64,000 nucleotides of DNA, taken from positions 186,001 to 250,000 of the forward strand of contig OW568874.1 of the NCBI GenBank assembly GCA_938743325.2, read 5' to 3'. The notes beneath the pieces were generated by a model. It was not told the origin of the DNA, searched no databases, and worked only from the letters and a program-made list of their open reading frames with translations. The translations under genes were made by a program, and so were the position numbers. How positions within the stretch are numbered: position 1 is the first letter of the stretch; each line of letters starts with the position of its first letter. Source of the stretch: Pycnococcus provasolii (Eukaryota > Chlorophyta > Pseudoscourfieldiophyceae > Pseudoscourfieldiales > Pycnococcaceae). Below, piece by piece: positions 9,718 to 19,434 of this stretch.

Positions 9718-10700
9718 TTGTTGTTGTCATCGTCATCCTCTTTGTCGCTGGTGGTCACTGCGAAGAACTCTGCGCGCACACGCAGCTGGTCTAGCAGGCA
9801 CGCGAGCGCGTGTCCTCTGACTGCCGTATCGTCGTCCTTGGTCGTCGACGCCGCTGGCGGCACACCTGCGAACGCCGCGGCGCTTAGGTGCGGGTGCCAC
9901 ACGATGGGCACATCTCCGTCGGCGCAGAGGCTGACAGCCATGGGCAGGTACGCCGCTTCAATTTGCACAGAATCTTCGTCGTCCATGTCCTTGTCCGTGT
10001 CGTTTTCGTTTTTGTGATTCTGATTTGTTGCATCCTCACGCAGTGCGGACCTGAATGCGTGCACGACTTCGTCCATCGCTTCTGTTCCCAGCGGCGTCGC
10101 TTCGTCGGAGAGCGACCCGTGTGCGGCTTCTCCGTACCCCATGAGGAATCGTACAGATTTCGTTCGGTTGTGTCTCTTCCGAATGACTTTCCTAATTAAG
10201 GTCATGGTTGCCGCGTCGAGCGGTTTCGGTATGAAAAACGCCAAAGGTGCGTCCTCGAAGCCAGGAAGGTGCGAAGAGTGAGGCGTATCCCCGAACGTTT
10301 TCCCAGTGTCAGCAGCCGCATCTTCATCGCCCGCACCTCCTCCTCCTCCTCCCCCTCCAAGGGATAAAGATCGCACAGCCAATGCCGCCTTCGCGATCGC
10401 AACGAATAGAGAGGAGGGCAGGTAATGGTAGGAATGCGCCTGGCATGACGACGACGACGACGCGAAACTGCCCTGTCCCGAACCTGCTTCACAAGCAGGA
10501 TTCACATCAACACCACTCAGGTACACGACCCGATCTTCAAACAATGAAGACAAAGCAGAGCAGGAGGATGAGGAGGCACCAGATGACGAGACGGATGAAG
10601 ATGAGTTCGATTTCAACAACGTGCGCCAATTAACAAGATCGTGGCAACCACCACCACCTGTAGAATCAAAGTACCACTTTTCAGGGAGGGACGACGACAT
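8259..10700 (-). CDS. Sec1/Munc18-family protein, SCFD2-like
   Basis: 813 aa from ATG 10700. The SM-family signature VLVVDRRSDVVTPL lies near residue 380, and the C-terminus has FDVVLVWFVHGG followed by EGELVSFD. The N-terminus (LPEKWYFDSTGG, then LVNWRTLL) and overall spacing suit SCFD2 (Sec1 domain-containing protein 2) better than Sly1, Vps33, Vps45 or Sec1, but this is a judgement without an alignment. SM proteins bind SNAREs and assist membrane fusion; SCFD2 has been linked to Golgi/ER traffic. A long Asp/Asn run sits at about 320-340. The gene is tail-to-tail with the sigma factor (73 bp between stops). Confidence 0.7.
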
Positions 10701-11201
10701 ACTATAATGTGGCAGACATACAAAAATCGAACGTCGGAACGGGCTGCACAGACTCCGAACCCCTCAAGAATAACCCCCATGAAACCCCTAACCCAAACCC
10801 CTAACCCAAACCCCTAACCCAAACCCCTAACCCAAACCCCTAACCCAAACCCCTAACCTAAACCCCTAACCCAAACCCCTTAAAGGTTTTAGGTAAAGAC
10901 TAACCTTACATAGGTTTCTCTCCAGTCAGCCAGTGGGGAGCCAGTGGGGAGACTCCGAGGTTCGTTGTTAACCTCATCAAGCTCGCCCCTCTCAAACATC
11001 TTTCCCCCGACGCTGAGCTTCAGCTGAGCTGTCCGTTATTAGACTAAGGTTAGTCTGTCACACAGTACACACACCACTCCTTATAGGTGGTACCATTCCA
11101 TTCCATTCCACGAATAGATTAGCCTCCTGCATCAGTGCATCAATCAGCACAGTATCACATATATATCACACATAAGCAGCCTAGCCTTATAACAGTATCC
11201 T
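10701..11201. promoter_or_regulatory. Divergent intergenic region with a 13-bp telomere-variant repeat
   Basis: About 500 bp between the SM gene (minus) and the next plus-strand gene. It contains the repeat array at 10783-10882, a small duplication (CCAGTGGGGAG) near 10930 and a CCATTCCATTCCA motif near 11096. No ORF of interest. Confidence 0.55.
10783..10882. repeat. Tandem repeat of a 13-bp telomere-like variant
   Basis: Six to seven copies of CTAACCCAAACCC, a variant of the CCCTAA repeat seen in other promoters of this window. The last copies degenerate to CTAACCTAAACCC. Confidence 0.9.
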
Positions 11202-12140
11202 ATGTCCTCTGCAGTACCCTTACCCTCCCCAGTATCGTACACGGTGACGTTCGTTGAGCGTAATCTCAAAGGTCAAAGTGATGGTAAGACGAAAGTCTCC
11301 ATGATTAGCATCAGCATGGACGCTTCCCTGCCTTTGGTTTTGAAGACGCTCGAACAAACCTTTGGACATAAGCCGGGATCCTCGGTCGGCTGGAAGTTTT
11401 CCATCGCACCACCCTCTGTTGCACCTTCTTCAGACGCTCCCTCCTCCGCTCCTTCTTCTGGTTCAGCATCAGAAAAACCTACGCCCTGCGTTCCTTCGAC
11501 GGCGACGTTCTGTGCAGCTGCACGTTCTCAACAAACCGTTGAAGTGCAAACGAGCCGGGAGCCGAAATTCAAACCAGACGCAAACGCTGGACTCGTGTGC
11601 ATGCTCTGCATTGCAATCTTGCTGATATGGACGCCAGCCACAGGTTTCGGACTCACGATGTACGCATACCTGCTCTACAAGCTGTACAATACCGCGAAAA
11701 ACCTATTCCCAGGACCGCCGGCGGGAGAAACCACAAAGGTGTACGCACCCGTAGTCGCTGTCACCGACGACAAGACGTACCCAGGCGAACTCAAAAAACA
11801 TAACGACGATCGAGACAACAAACGAACACTCGTCGTCAAAGGCGCAGTCAGCTTCATTCTGCTCTGGAAAATTGCCATGAGCAGGCCGGCATACTACTTC
11901 GCATACACAGTCAACAGCATACTCGGAGCTTTCGGTGTCGCCGTGCCCCTCCTGTCGTACCTACCGTACATCCTCGGATTCGCTGTGCTGATTTTCCAAC
12001 TCAAGCCGCACCTCATGAAGTTCAACGGAATGGCGGAAAATGCACCGATGAACGGCGTCAACGAGCTCATCAAGCAGGTGAAGGATGGAAAGTACAAAGA
12101 GGCAGCCCTAAAGGTGCTCTTCAGCCTGAAACCTTTCTGA
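11202..12140 (+). CDS. Membrane protein of unknown function, 312 aa
   Basis: Not recognised. Residues 1-65 form a soluble beta-rich domain (SYTVTFVERNLKG, then VSMISISMDASLPLVLKTLE), followed by a Ser/Pro linker (70-120). Hydrophobic segments lie at about 130-162 (VCMLCIAILLIW, then GLTMYAYLLYKLY), 205-222 and 228-270. The C-terminus is short and basic. The N-terminal part faintly suggests a ubiquitin-like or PB1-like fold, which I cannot support further. Tail-to-tail with the proline-rich gene downstream. Confidence 0.7.
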   Translation: MSSAVPLPSPVSYTVTFVERNLKGQSDGKTKVSMISISMDASLPLVLKTLEQTFGHKPGSSVGWKFSIAPPSVAPSSDAPSSAPSSGSASEKPTPCVPSTATFCAAARSQQTVEVQTSREPKFKPDANAGLVCMLCIAILLIWTPATGFGLTMYAYLLYKLYNTAKNLFPGPPAGETTKVYAPVVAVTDDKTYPGELKKHNDDRDNKRTLVVKGAVSFILLWKIAMSRPAYYFAYTVNSILGAFGVAVPLLSYLPYILGFAVLIFQLKPHLMKFNGMAENAPMNGVNELIKQVKDGKYKEAALKVLFSLKPF

Positions 12141-12329
12141 TAACTAAGGTATTCACTTTTCTTGTTATTTTTTTGGATAAAAAGAAAAAGGGAAAACGGT
12201 ATCGAACGATGCAGTAGAACACAAAACACAAAACGAAAAAAAAAAAAACGAAACATGTTATCAACAAAATAGACTAGAACTACTTTTACAGAATTAGAGC
12301 AACTGTTCTTTTTTCAACCAATCCTCCCG

Positions 12330-15300
12330 TCACCCGCGGAAGTGCAACTCCGTCTCCTTGGTGCTCGCCTTTGTTGAGCCTGACATGTCCATCGCAGAGT
12401 GAAACGCCTTCCTCGACTTTTTCGTGAAGCTCTTCGTGTAGCCTTCATCCTCGCCACGAAGAAGCGCGATGCGCTTCTGCTCCTTCTTTGACAATTTTGG
12501 CTTGTGCAAGTCAAGGGGAACGTGCATGCCCATTCGCTCCACCGTATTCACGAGGTCCGCCTGCTCCTCCACCCGCTCCACCTGCGGGTGCACGACGGGC
12601 GGATGTGGCGGCGACGGAGGTGGTGGCGATGGAGGTGGAGGGGGTGGAGGCTCATCGAAATGGGACGCCGCACCTGCCGTCAACATTTGTCCGTCCGCCG
12701 CCGTCACGATCCCCTTAGGCATAGTCATGTTGCGCACCTTATTTCGCAGCTTGTGATGCAAGCTCGCATCTTTCACAGAGGCGAGCGGATTTTCAATGCC
12801 GTCGAGTGATCCGCCGAGATTTTCTAGATGGTCAGCCGCAATGCGCTCGATGTCGAGCTCCGAAGACTCGCCGAGGGATTGTTGAGCACGCTTCAGATTT
12901 TCCTCGCGCATCGCCAGCTCTTGCGCCAATTCCGTAAGAGGCTCGGGCGGAGGAGGAGAGAGAATCTCCGGGTGCCTTGGAGCCTGCGGTGGCGGTTGCG
13001 GTGGGAATGGCGGTGGCGGTGGAGGACTTGGCGGTGGAGGTGGCCGACTTGGTGGATATGGCGGTGCGCCTTTCAGCGGGCGCTGCGGTGCCGGCGGCGG
13101 ACTCAAGTGTTGCGAGATTGTCGCCTTGATGTTAGCCATCGCCGTTTCTCCCTCCTCTGCGATCTTTTCGACAGCGATCTGTTCCGCCGATTTCGGTGGA
13201 TGATCAGGCAACGGCGGGCTTGGCGGTGGCGGCGGCGGCGGTGGCGGAGACGGCGGCGGAGGTGGTGGTGGTGGTGGAAGGTATGGCAAATCCGGGTTGG
13301 GGGGAGACGAAGGTGGACTTGGCGCCGTCTTGCCATCATAGAACCAAAGATCTGGGGCAGAGTCGTTGTACGACTTTAGGCTGAGTTCAGATTCCGGCAT
13401 GTATGGGAATGGTGGGGGAGGAGGCGAAGGTGGCGGCGGCGGCGGCGGCGGCGCTGGAGGTCCAGGCGGCGGCGGCGGCGGTCCAGGTGGAAACGGCGGA
13501 CGTGGATGGTGTGGTGGGTATGGTGAGGGAGGTGGCACGAATATGCCAGTGTGGTTTGACGCAAGGAAGCTTTCCCAGTGAACCGTTCCATTCTTGCTCA
13601 CGCCCGGAGCTGGTGGCGGGCGCGTCGGCTTCGCCGGTGCTGGGGGTTCAGGCACGGAAGGAAGCTGAGGTGGTGGAGGACTTGGGGGCGGGCGCGGCGG
13701 GCGCTGAGGCAGGTGTGGTTGCGGCGGAACCATGATTTCACTCAGATATTCCTCCATCGCCTCGAGCGGCGCAAATGGCGGCCGAGGGTAGAACGGTCGT
13801 GGTGGTGGCGATGGCTGCGGCGGAGGTGACGGCGCGGTAACAATAAGAAGTCCGTCATTCACCAGCTTTTCGCGCATCGCCTGCAGCGGAAGATGTGGTG
13901 GTGCCGGTCCGTGCGGCGGCGGCGGCGTGGGTGGGTACGGCGGAGCGTCGGGATATCCATTCAGATCTGGCGGTGGTGCCGGTGGCGGCAGCTCCGGCAA
14001 CCCGAACCAGAATGGCGGTGGCGGCATTGGTGGGGTGTCAGGTGCATCGGGTTCCTTCGGTGGTGGCGGCGGGCTCGGCAGTGCAGGGATCAGCGGCGGC
14101 AAAGGTGGCCGCGGAGGCTTGAGAAGGCCGCGGGAGTCCGCCCACTTGCCCCAATCCTCGAGTGCCGGCGGGAAGTTTGGCGGTGGCGGTGGCAACGGCG
14201 GTGGCGACGGAGGCGGATGAGGTGGTGGCAAGGGTGGCATCTCCGAGCTCCACTTTTCGAACGCCGCACTCGCGCGCACCGACTTGTTGTGCTTAGTGCC
14301 ATGTGCCACACCTAGCGTGCGAGGCGGTATCGGAGGCAGGGGTGGACTGTCGCGGGGAGGATTCGACGGCGTCGGCGGTGGCTCAGAGGCGAGAGCGATC
14401 ATGCGATCCCGTGCATCGAATGCTGCAAAGACGTCCGGTGGCGGCGGTGGCTCGGGCGGCGACGGCGGGGTAAACGGTAGTGGTGGTGGCGGTGGCGGCG
14501 GTTCGTACGTGCACAAGCCCTTGCGGTGGCGTTTTCTCGAGCAGATTGGCGGCGGTGGCGGCGGATTGTAGTGCGCCTTGCCCGGAGGCCATGGTGGAGG
14601 CGGTGGCTCGAAGACTGGTGGCGACGCAGGGATCGGTGGCTCTGGCGGCCACGGCGGCCACGGCGGCGGGCTCTTAAGCTTAGGCGGCCGCGGAGGGTTG
14701 TGAGGCGGTGGCAAGACAGCCTCACTCGTCGCAAAGCCTCGCAGACCTGGCGCCGGAGCGGAAGGAGGTTGGAAGGCAGGAGGTGCCGACGGAGGTGGCT
14801 GCAACGAGCGGAGCTTATCGAGCACGTTGAAGTCGACGCTGTCCCTTGCAAGCGCCAGCACTTCCTGCCGTGGTCGGTCTCTCTCATCTTCCTCAGCCTT
14901 CGCCTGTCGTTGAGGCGCCAACTTCTTGAGATTTCCCTTTTCCTTTCGACGGCACTTTCGGCCCTTACACTTGAGCAGGCGAAGGTTGAACGGCAGTGGC
15001 GGAGGTAGCGACGGCGCACTTGGCAGCGGCGGCCCTCCGAGCGCGCCTGGTATCAGCGGTGCGTGCGGCGTTGGCGGCTGATACGCGTGAACACCCATAG
15101 AGGCCAGTTCAGCCTTGTGTTTCTGCTCCTCGCGACCAGCCATGCCGAGGAACTCCGACTCATCCGCGCGTGCCTGCACGGCGCCAATGTGCGCGAGCGC
15201 GGCGTTGGTTCTTGATGCGGAGTGAAATCCGACGCTCGGTGCAATCGAGAGCACGACGAGAAGTGCCCCGATGAGCAGCGAGGCGAGCGCCACGGGCACC

Positions 15301-15440
15301 GTCCACCACGGCCATGCTGACGCAGTCGCGAGGTCGGCACTGACGAGCTGGCCGTCGTCGTCGTCTCCTGGCGGGCAGACGTGGGGTGACGCGTCAGGCG
15401 ACCCAGAGGCCTCCTGAGAGGTCGTCGTCCGGCGCTGCAT
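12330..15440 (-). CDS. Proline-rich (hydroxyproline-rich type) glycoprotein with one membrane anchor
   Basis: 1036 aa from ATG 15440. A cytosolic N-terminus of ~45 residues is followed by a single hydrophobic segment at about 47-72 (WTVPVALASLLIGALLVVLS), i.e. a type II anchor or uncleaved signal. The next ~900 residues are dominated by PPPSPPPP, PPPPPPSP and PPRPP runs typical of extracellular hydroxyproline-rich glycoproteins of green algae (pherophorin/extensin-like). These runs are broken by recurring short charged helical modules such as QAMREKLVN, EAMEEYLSEI, EKIAEEGETAM and LAQELAMREEN. The C-terminus is basic, non-proline and Lys-rich. Likely cell-wall, scale or Golgi associated; no enzyme domain is visible. 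The Pro repeats create long antisense open frames that are not genes. Confidence 0.75.
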   Translation of the reverse strand: MQRRTTTSQEASGSPDASPHVCPPGDDDDGQLVSADLATASAWPWWTVPVALASLLIGALLVVLSIAPSVGFHSASRTNAALAHIGAVQARADESEFLGMAGREEQKHKAELASMGVHAYQPPTPHAPLIPGALGGPPLPSAPSLPPPLPFNLRLLKCKGRKCRRKEKGNLKKLAPQRQAKAEEDERDRPRQEVLALARDSVDFNVLDKLRSLQPPPSAPPAFQPPSAPAPGLRGFATSEAVLPPPHNPPRPPKLKSPPPWPPWPPEPPIPASPPVFEPPPPPWPPGKAHYNPPPPPPICSRKRHRKGLCTYEPPPPPPPLPFTPPSPPEPPPPPDVFAAFDARDRMIALASEPPPTPSNPPRDSPPLPPIPPRTLGVAHGTKHNKSVRASAAFEKWSSEMPPLPPPHPPPSPPPLPPPPPNFPPALEDWGKWADSRGLLKPPRPPLPPLIPALPSPPPPPKEPDAPDTPPMPPPPFWFGLPELPPPAPPPDLNGYPDAPPYPPTPPPPHGPAPPHLPLQAMREKLVNDGLLIVTAPSPPPQPSPPPRPFYPRPPFAPLEAMEEYLSEIMVPPQPHLPQRPPRPPPSPPPPQLPSVPEPPAPAKPTRPPPAPGVSKNGTVHWESFLASNHTGIFVPPPSPYPPHHPRPPFPPGPPPPPPGPPAPPPPPPPPSPPPPPFPYMPESELSLKSYNDSAPDLWFYDGKTAPSPPSSPPNPDLPYLPPPPPPPPPSPPPPPPPPPSPPLPDHPPKSAEQIAVEKIAEEGETAMANIKATISQHLSPPPAPQRPLKGAPPYPPSRPPPPPSPPPPPPFPPQPPPQAPRHPEILSPPPPEPLTELAQELAMREENLKRAQQSLGESSELDIERIAADHLENLGGSLDGIENPLASVKDASLHHKLRNKVRNMTMPKGIVTAADGQMLTAGAASHFDEPPPPPPPSPPPPSPPHPPVVHPQVERVEEQADLVNTVERMGMHVPLDLHKPKLSKKEQKRIALLRGEDEGYTKSFTKKSRKAFHSAMDMSGSTKASTKETELHFRG

Positions 15441-16447
15441 CAAACTATCCTACTATCCAATCAAACCAACTACCAAACACAAGGGTGCTATCAAGGCACC
15501 CCACGTTCGTTCAATTCAGGAAAGACGGGACGCCTAAATGCGCACGCGCTGATTGATCGTTGCTGTGATGATGGCGGGCGGGCGCCACCTGATGTGATGT
15601 GATGTGATGGGACCAGGCGAGATACAGCCGATCGGGAAGGGAAGGGAAATTCCTGAGGTGTTAAGGTTAGGAAATTGTCATATTCGGGGAATTAATAATT
15701 CGGGGTTCCAGGTCCACCGCAGAAAAGTTCCCTCCCTCCTTGGGATTTCAGTAAGTGTGAGGTTATTACATAATAAGAAATCAGAAATGAAATGTACCCG
15801 GGTAGGAAATGTGCCTCCCTCCCATTTCCTCCCATGAGGATCATCCCATGGAATCTCCTTCATAGTTAGGATACTCACGCACTCAACTATCCCCTATCGT
15901 AGTACTACATAGAGAACTATGTACTCAAAAGTGCAAAGTGCAAGCACCTCGGACAGGCAATTAAGCTTAGGAGAGTTCATCAATCCGCGAGTTCATCCAA
16001 TCAATCAATTTTAATGGCAATGGTAATCCGTGGCATCACCTTTTGCCGTTGACTTACATACTGTCATACTGTATGACAATTGATAGTCTATGAAAAGTAC
16101 ATAAGGGCCCAAAAGGGGGAGGGACCCTACTAACCCTAACCCTAACCCTAACCCGATCACACGGATCCTATCGTAGAGCCGTTGTAACACCTCGCTGTAA
16201 CCTCTCGGTAGAAACAGATGTGGGAACCCGCCTTCTGGTGTTGTTATTTTTTCCCGCCGTGTCCCTCAGGTGTCCGGACTGTCCATTCCATTCAACCCCT
16301 GAGGGGAATTCACCTCGGCATTCTTGCGCATTGCGTGAACACTGCAGTGCGTTGCAACTTCAGGAGAGAAGTGACTTCAGAGGTGTGTGTGTGTGTGTGT
16401 ACACGCGCAGCAGGTCTTTATACAAGGCTCTTGGTTACTTTATCACC
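15441..16447. promoter_or_regulatory. Divergent intergenic region with telomere-like repeat
   Basis: About 1 kb, AT-richer than neighbouring genes, no supported ORF. It holds a palindrome GTACCCGGGTA at 15794, a CCCTAA array at 16131-16154, a TCCATTCCATTC motif near 16285 and a (GT)n run near 16384-16400 just upstream of the next ATG. Confidence 0.55.
16131..16154 (-). repeat. Interstitial telomere-like repeat (CCCTAA)n
   Basis: Nearly four perfect CCCTAA units upstream of the plus-strand gene at 16448. Confidence 0.9.
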
Positions 16448-17566
16448 ATGGCGTCTGTGCTTGCTGAACAACCACTTGGTTCAGCCAATCTTGCTGTTAA
16501 GGTTACTCTGAAGGGCGGTACCCTTAAGAGTCATCACAACAACGTGAAACATAATCTCGGCAATAAGGCCGGTGGTAATGGTGGTAATGGTGGTAATGGT
16601 GGTAATGGCCACCAGTCCAATCAACAACCACCTGTATCGTCTCAACCGTCTCTCCTTGGGTCGTCTGCGTCTGGGTCCAACGGAAACCAACGTGTCGTCT
16701 CTCGAACTGGGAAGGGTGCACTCCGGAAGTTATCCGTCTGTGTATGCAACCCACTCGCTCCTGCTCCCGCTCCCGCTCCCTGCTCAACGGAGACGTCTGA
16801 GAAGCAGGAGAAGCACAAGAGTGGTAATTCGCAACAAGGAAAAGGAAAACAACACAATAATCAGCAGCAGCAGCAGCAGCAGCAGCGAAGGAATACATGT
16901 ACAGGGAACAACAGCCAGCGAAGCACCGTTGACGCGTCGGCGGGGAAGCCTGCAACAAAGCCAGTCATCGAAGACGACTGGCTCGAGTCCATGAACACAA
17001 CTTCCACCACGCGAACGCGCAAGGCAACGAAAGGAACGAAACTCGCTCCGCCGGGACTAGGAGCGCCGCCTGGCCTGAAGCTGCCGCCGCCGACAACGAC
17101 GCAAGTGCCAGAGTCTACGAGCTCGCAGGGACGGAGGTCGGACGTCGCCTCTCCTGCAACACAACCTCAGCAAGCAGAGCATGGCGCGCGACCCACCTCG
17201 GACGGCACTTCCAACTCTAAGAAGTCAACTGCACAGGCGGAGATACCACCGAGCTCGGGAAACGCCGCACAAGCTTCTGCCGCTGAGCAACATCCCTTCC
17301 CGTCACACGGAGAGGACGATGTATCCACACTTATGCTCGAGCAGCAGGCTCAGCGCCTTCTGAAAGAGAAGAGTCAGGCCGTTGCCAATGCGGACGCGCT
17401 TGCACGGCGCGTGGCCCAGCTCGAGGAGCAGGTTCGCTGGCTCTCCGCGTCGCAGGACGATGACGACGTGCCGTGGCTCGACGATGACGAGGACAACGAG
17501 GACGACGAAGACGACGAAGACGACGAAGACGACGGCGCTTGCACTGCGCCTCGCGACTTACAATAA
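16448..17566 (+). CDS. Low-complexity protein with C-terminal coiled coil and acidic tail
   Basis: 372 aa from the ATG at 16448 (context CACCATGGCG); the frame is open further upstream, but that part lies over a GT repeat and telomere-like DNA. Not recognised. Residues 1-35 (LAVKVTLKGGTLKSHHNN) are followed by Gly-Asn repeats, Ser/Gln-rich sequence, a PPGLGAPPGLKLPPP segment near 205, and a probable coiled coil at about 300-345 (QAQRLLKEKSQAVANADALA, then RRVAQLEEQVRWL). The protein ends in a Glu/Asp run. Composition resembles RNA-binding or granule proteins, but no domain supports that. Convergent with the next gene. Confidence 0.6.
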   Translation: MASVLAEQPLGSANLAVKVTLKGGTLKSHHNNVKHNLGNKAGGNGGNGGNGGNGHQSNQQPPVSSQPSLLGSSASGSNGNQRVVSRTGKGALRKLSVCVCNPLAPAPAPAPCSTETSEKQEKHKSGNSQQGKGKQHNNQQQQQQQQRRNTCTGNNSQRSTVDASAGKPATKPVIEDDWLESMNTTSTTRTRKATKGTKLAPPGLGAPPGLKLPPPTTTQVPESTSSQGRRSDVASPATQPQQAEHGARPTSDGTSNSKKSTAQAEIPPSSGNAAQASAAEQHPFPSHGEDDVSTLMLEQQAQRLLKEKSQAVANADALARRVAQLEEQVRWLSASQDDDDVPWLDDDEDNEDDEDDEDDEDDGACTAPRDLQ

Positions 17567-17788
17567 GTATCTTTAGCATAGCATGTGTGTGTACTATGAG
17601 GCTGACGTACGTAATGCGCGCCTCACCTAGACTATCTTATCCCCAACGTATCTTACAGTATCCGTATCTTCAGTAATATGGTGCCTTAGAGTACAATTTT
17701 GTGACAATTTCATTCTCTTTATTCTTCATCTTCCTTACATTAACAAAAACGAGAAAAGAAAACACCAACACTCTTCACCACCACAGGG

Positions 17789-18637
17789 TCACCCACTACG
17801 AGAGCCAAGGATAAGAGAGTCAATGAGACTCTCGGAGTCTGGGCAGTCGTAGAACTCCTCATCCGTGACCCTCTTCGCTTCCTCCTCAGCCATCGCAAGG
17901 CGCGCTTCCGCCTCTTTCGCACGCACTTCGGCGACTTCGAGTTTTCGCGTGAGATTATCGATGTTTGTCGAGAGCTCTTCTGACATTTGTTTCATCTCCT
18001 CCTTTTCGGTAAAGCACTCGGCGACGCTTTTATTCCGGAGTGCCGACACGCTCATCAACCTGCTCGCTTCCTGGCGCAGGGTCTCGCGTTGTTGACGCAT
18101 TGTATGCAGCTTGTTTTCCAGGTTCTCACGCAGTTTCGCTTCCTCGTGAAGGAGTTTGTGAATCGCCACGATCTGTGCCTTATATTCCGAGGCTAAGTGG
18201 AGTGTCTGCTTCTTGATCCGAACGAGTTCCTTCCGTAGACCGTGAGCCATTTTCAAAAGCTCCTCCCGAGTCGCTGCATCATTATTGTCGTTGTCGTGTT
18301 GGAGGAGGATCTCGTCGTTGTTGTTCTTACTAGCAGCCTCGGCAGCAGGAGGAGGAGCGTCATCATTGATGATGACTTCTTCTTCTTCGCCTTCGGGTGC
18401 CGCCTGAGACGCCGACTCGGACGGCGCCGTCGTCGTGTGCTGCTGCTGCTGCTGTTGTTGTTGTTGTCCCTTGTTTCTTTTACGACGGAATCGTCGCCAA
18501 GTTCGTCCGACTGTTTTCGCGGCGACGACAGCAAGGAAAGAGACGACGAGAGAAGATCCGGAGGCCAGTACCGCGATTTCCTTTTTCGTCGACCGATCCC
18601 ACAACGCCGTCAACGCGCGCAAACGCGGCGGCGTCAT
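17789..18637 (-). CDS. Membrane-anchored coiled-coil protein, 282 aa
   Basis: Not recognised by family. Residues 1-20 are basic/hydrophobic, a hydrophobic segment follows at about 21-42 (IAVLASGSSLVVSFLAVVAA), then a basic stretch (RTWRRFRRKRNK), a Gln run and an acidic linker. From about 110 to 260 it is one long predicted coiled coil (EELLKMAHGLRKELVRIKKQ, LRENLENKLHTMRQQRETL and EVAEVRAKEAEARLAMAEEE). The C-terminus ends CPDSESLIDSLILGSRSG. It looks like a tail-out tether or organelle-membrane scaffold. The target membrane is not evident. Confidence 0.65.
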   Translation of the reverse strand: MTPPRLRALTALWDRSTKKEIAVLASGSSLVVSFLAVVAAKTVGRTWRRFRRKRNKGQQQQQQQQQHTTTAPSESASQAAPEGEEEEVIINDDAPPPAAEAASKNNNDEILLQHDNDNNDAATREELLKMAHGLRKELVRIKKQTLHLASEYKAQIVAIHKLLHEEAKLRENLENKLHTMRQQRETLRQEASRLMSVSALRNKSVAECFTEKEEMKQMSEELSTNIDNLTRKLEVAEVRAKEAEARLAMAEEEAKRVTDEEFYDCPDSESLIDSLILGSRSG

Positions 18638-19434
18638 GACCGACGACGTCTACAGACAGGCGACGAGATCACGAGATCGATGATAAGAAACAAACGACTG
18701 GATCGATCGATCGATCTGCGTCAAAGCCAGCCGACAACAACCAGCCAGCCAATTGATCAAGGAAAAATGATCAGGAAAGGTCCGAAAAACGCGCCCGCCG
18801 CCAAAGACTGACCGAATTACCGAAACGAAAGGCGTAGGAGGAAAAAGGAATCAACCAATAGGGGAAAAAAATCAAAAAACCGACCGACCGGTCGGATTTC
18901 CGATTCCAAGAGAAACCGAAGGAAGAAATGAATCGAGGAATCGATGACCAGTCGGTAAAGGCACAACCCTAACCCTAACCCTTAGCCTTAGTTGGCTCGC
19001 CCGAAACCCTAACGCATACTACTGTAACTGTAGTTAGGGTTTAGGGTTAGGGGTTAGGGGTTAGGGGTGGACCGGATTCGACCCGCGGTCGCGGGGAACT
19101 TTAGGGTTAGGGTTAGGGTTAGGGTTAGGATTTTGTGGTGGAAAAGACGCTTCTCTTCTTGGGAAAAAGCGTGTGGGCTTGTGTGGGCCGGAAAAAGCGT
19201 GTGGGCCCCAATCAGAACACCTTTTCAGGAGACGTCTCGAGACCTCACACAACACAAGTCTATCCACTCCTAGTTCACGCGCCCCCGAAACCTTCTGGAC
19301 TCCCTTTTTTTTTCTGACTAGGTGGAATAATCCGTCCCTCATTCCCGTGGCGGCGCTTTTCTCCTCACATAGATCACGTTTTCGTCGTCACTTAGTTGTA
19401 GTTGGTTTATTTTCGTCATTTTAGTTTCATCACA
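18638..19434. promoter_or_regulatory. Divergent intergenic region with telomere-like repeats
   Basis: About 800 bp between the coiled-coil gene (minus) and the cyclopropane synthase gene (plus). Contains (GATC)n near 18701-18716, telomere-like repeats in both orientations between 18964 and 19128, and a duplicated GAAAAAGCGTGTGGGC at about 19163 and 19191. No gene seen. Confidence 0.55.
18964..19128. repeat. Interstitial telomere-like repeats, two blocks in opposite orientation
   Basis: CCCTAA units at about 18964-18988 and TTAGGG units at about 19033-19068 and 19102-19128. The opposite orientations could pair as an imperfect hairpin. Confidence 0.9.

Noticed and set aside
12469-15019. Long open frames antisense to the proline-rich gene (Gly-, Trp/Arg- or Arg/Ser-rich)
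   Set aside because: They mirror CCN/GGN repeat codons of the real gene and have no natural composition.
18701-18716. (GATC)n as part of a CRISPR-like or origin repeat
   Set aside because: A simple 4-bp microsatellite with no spacers.
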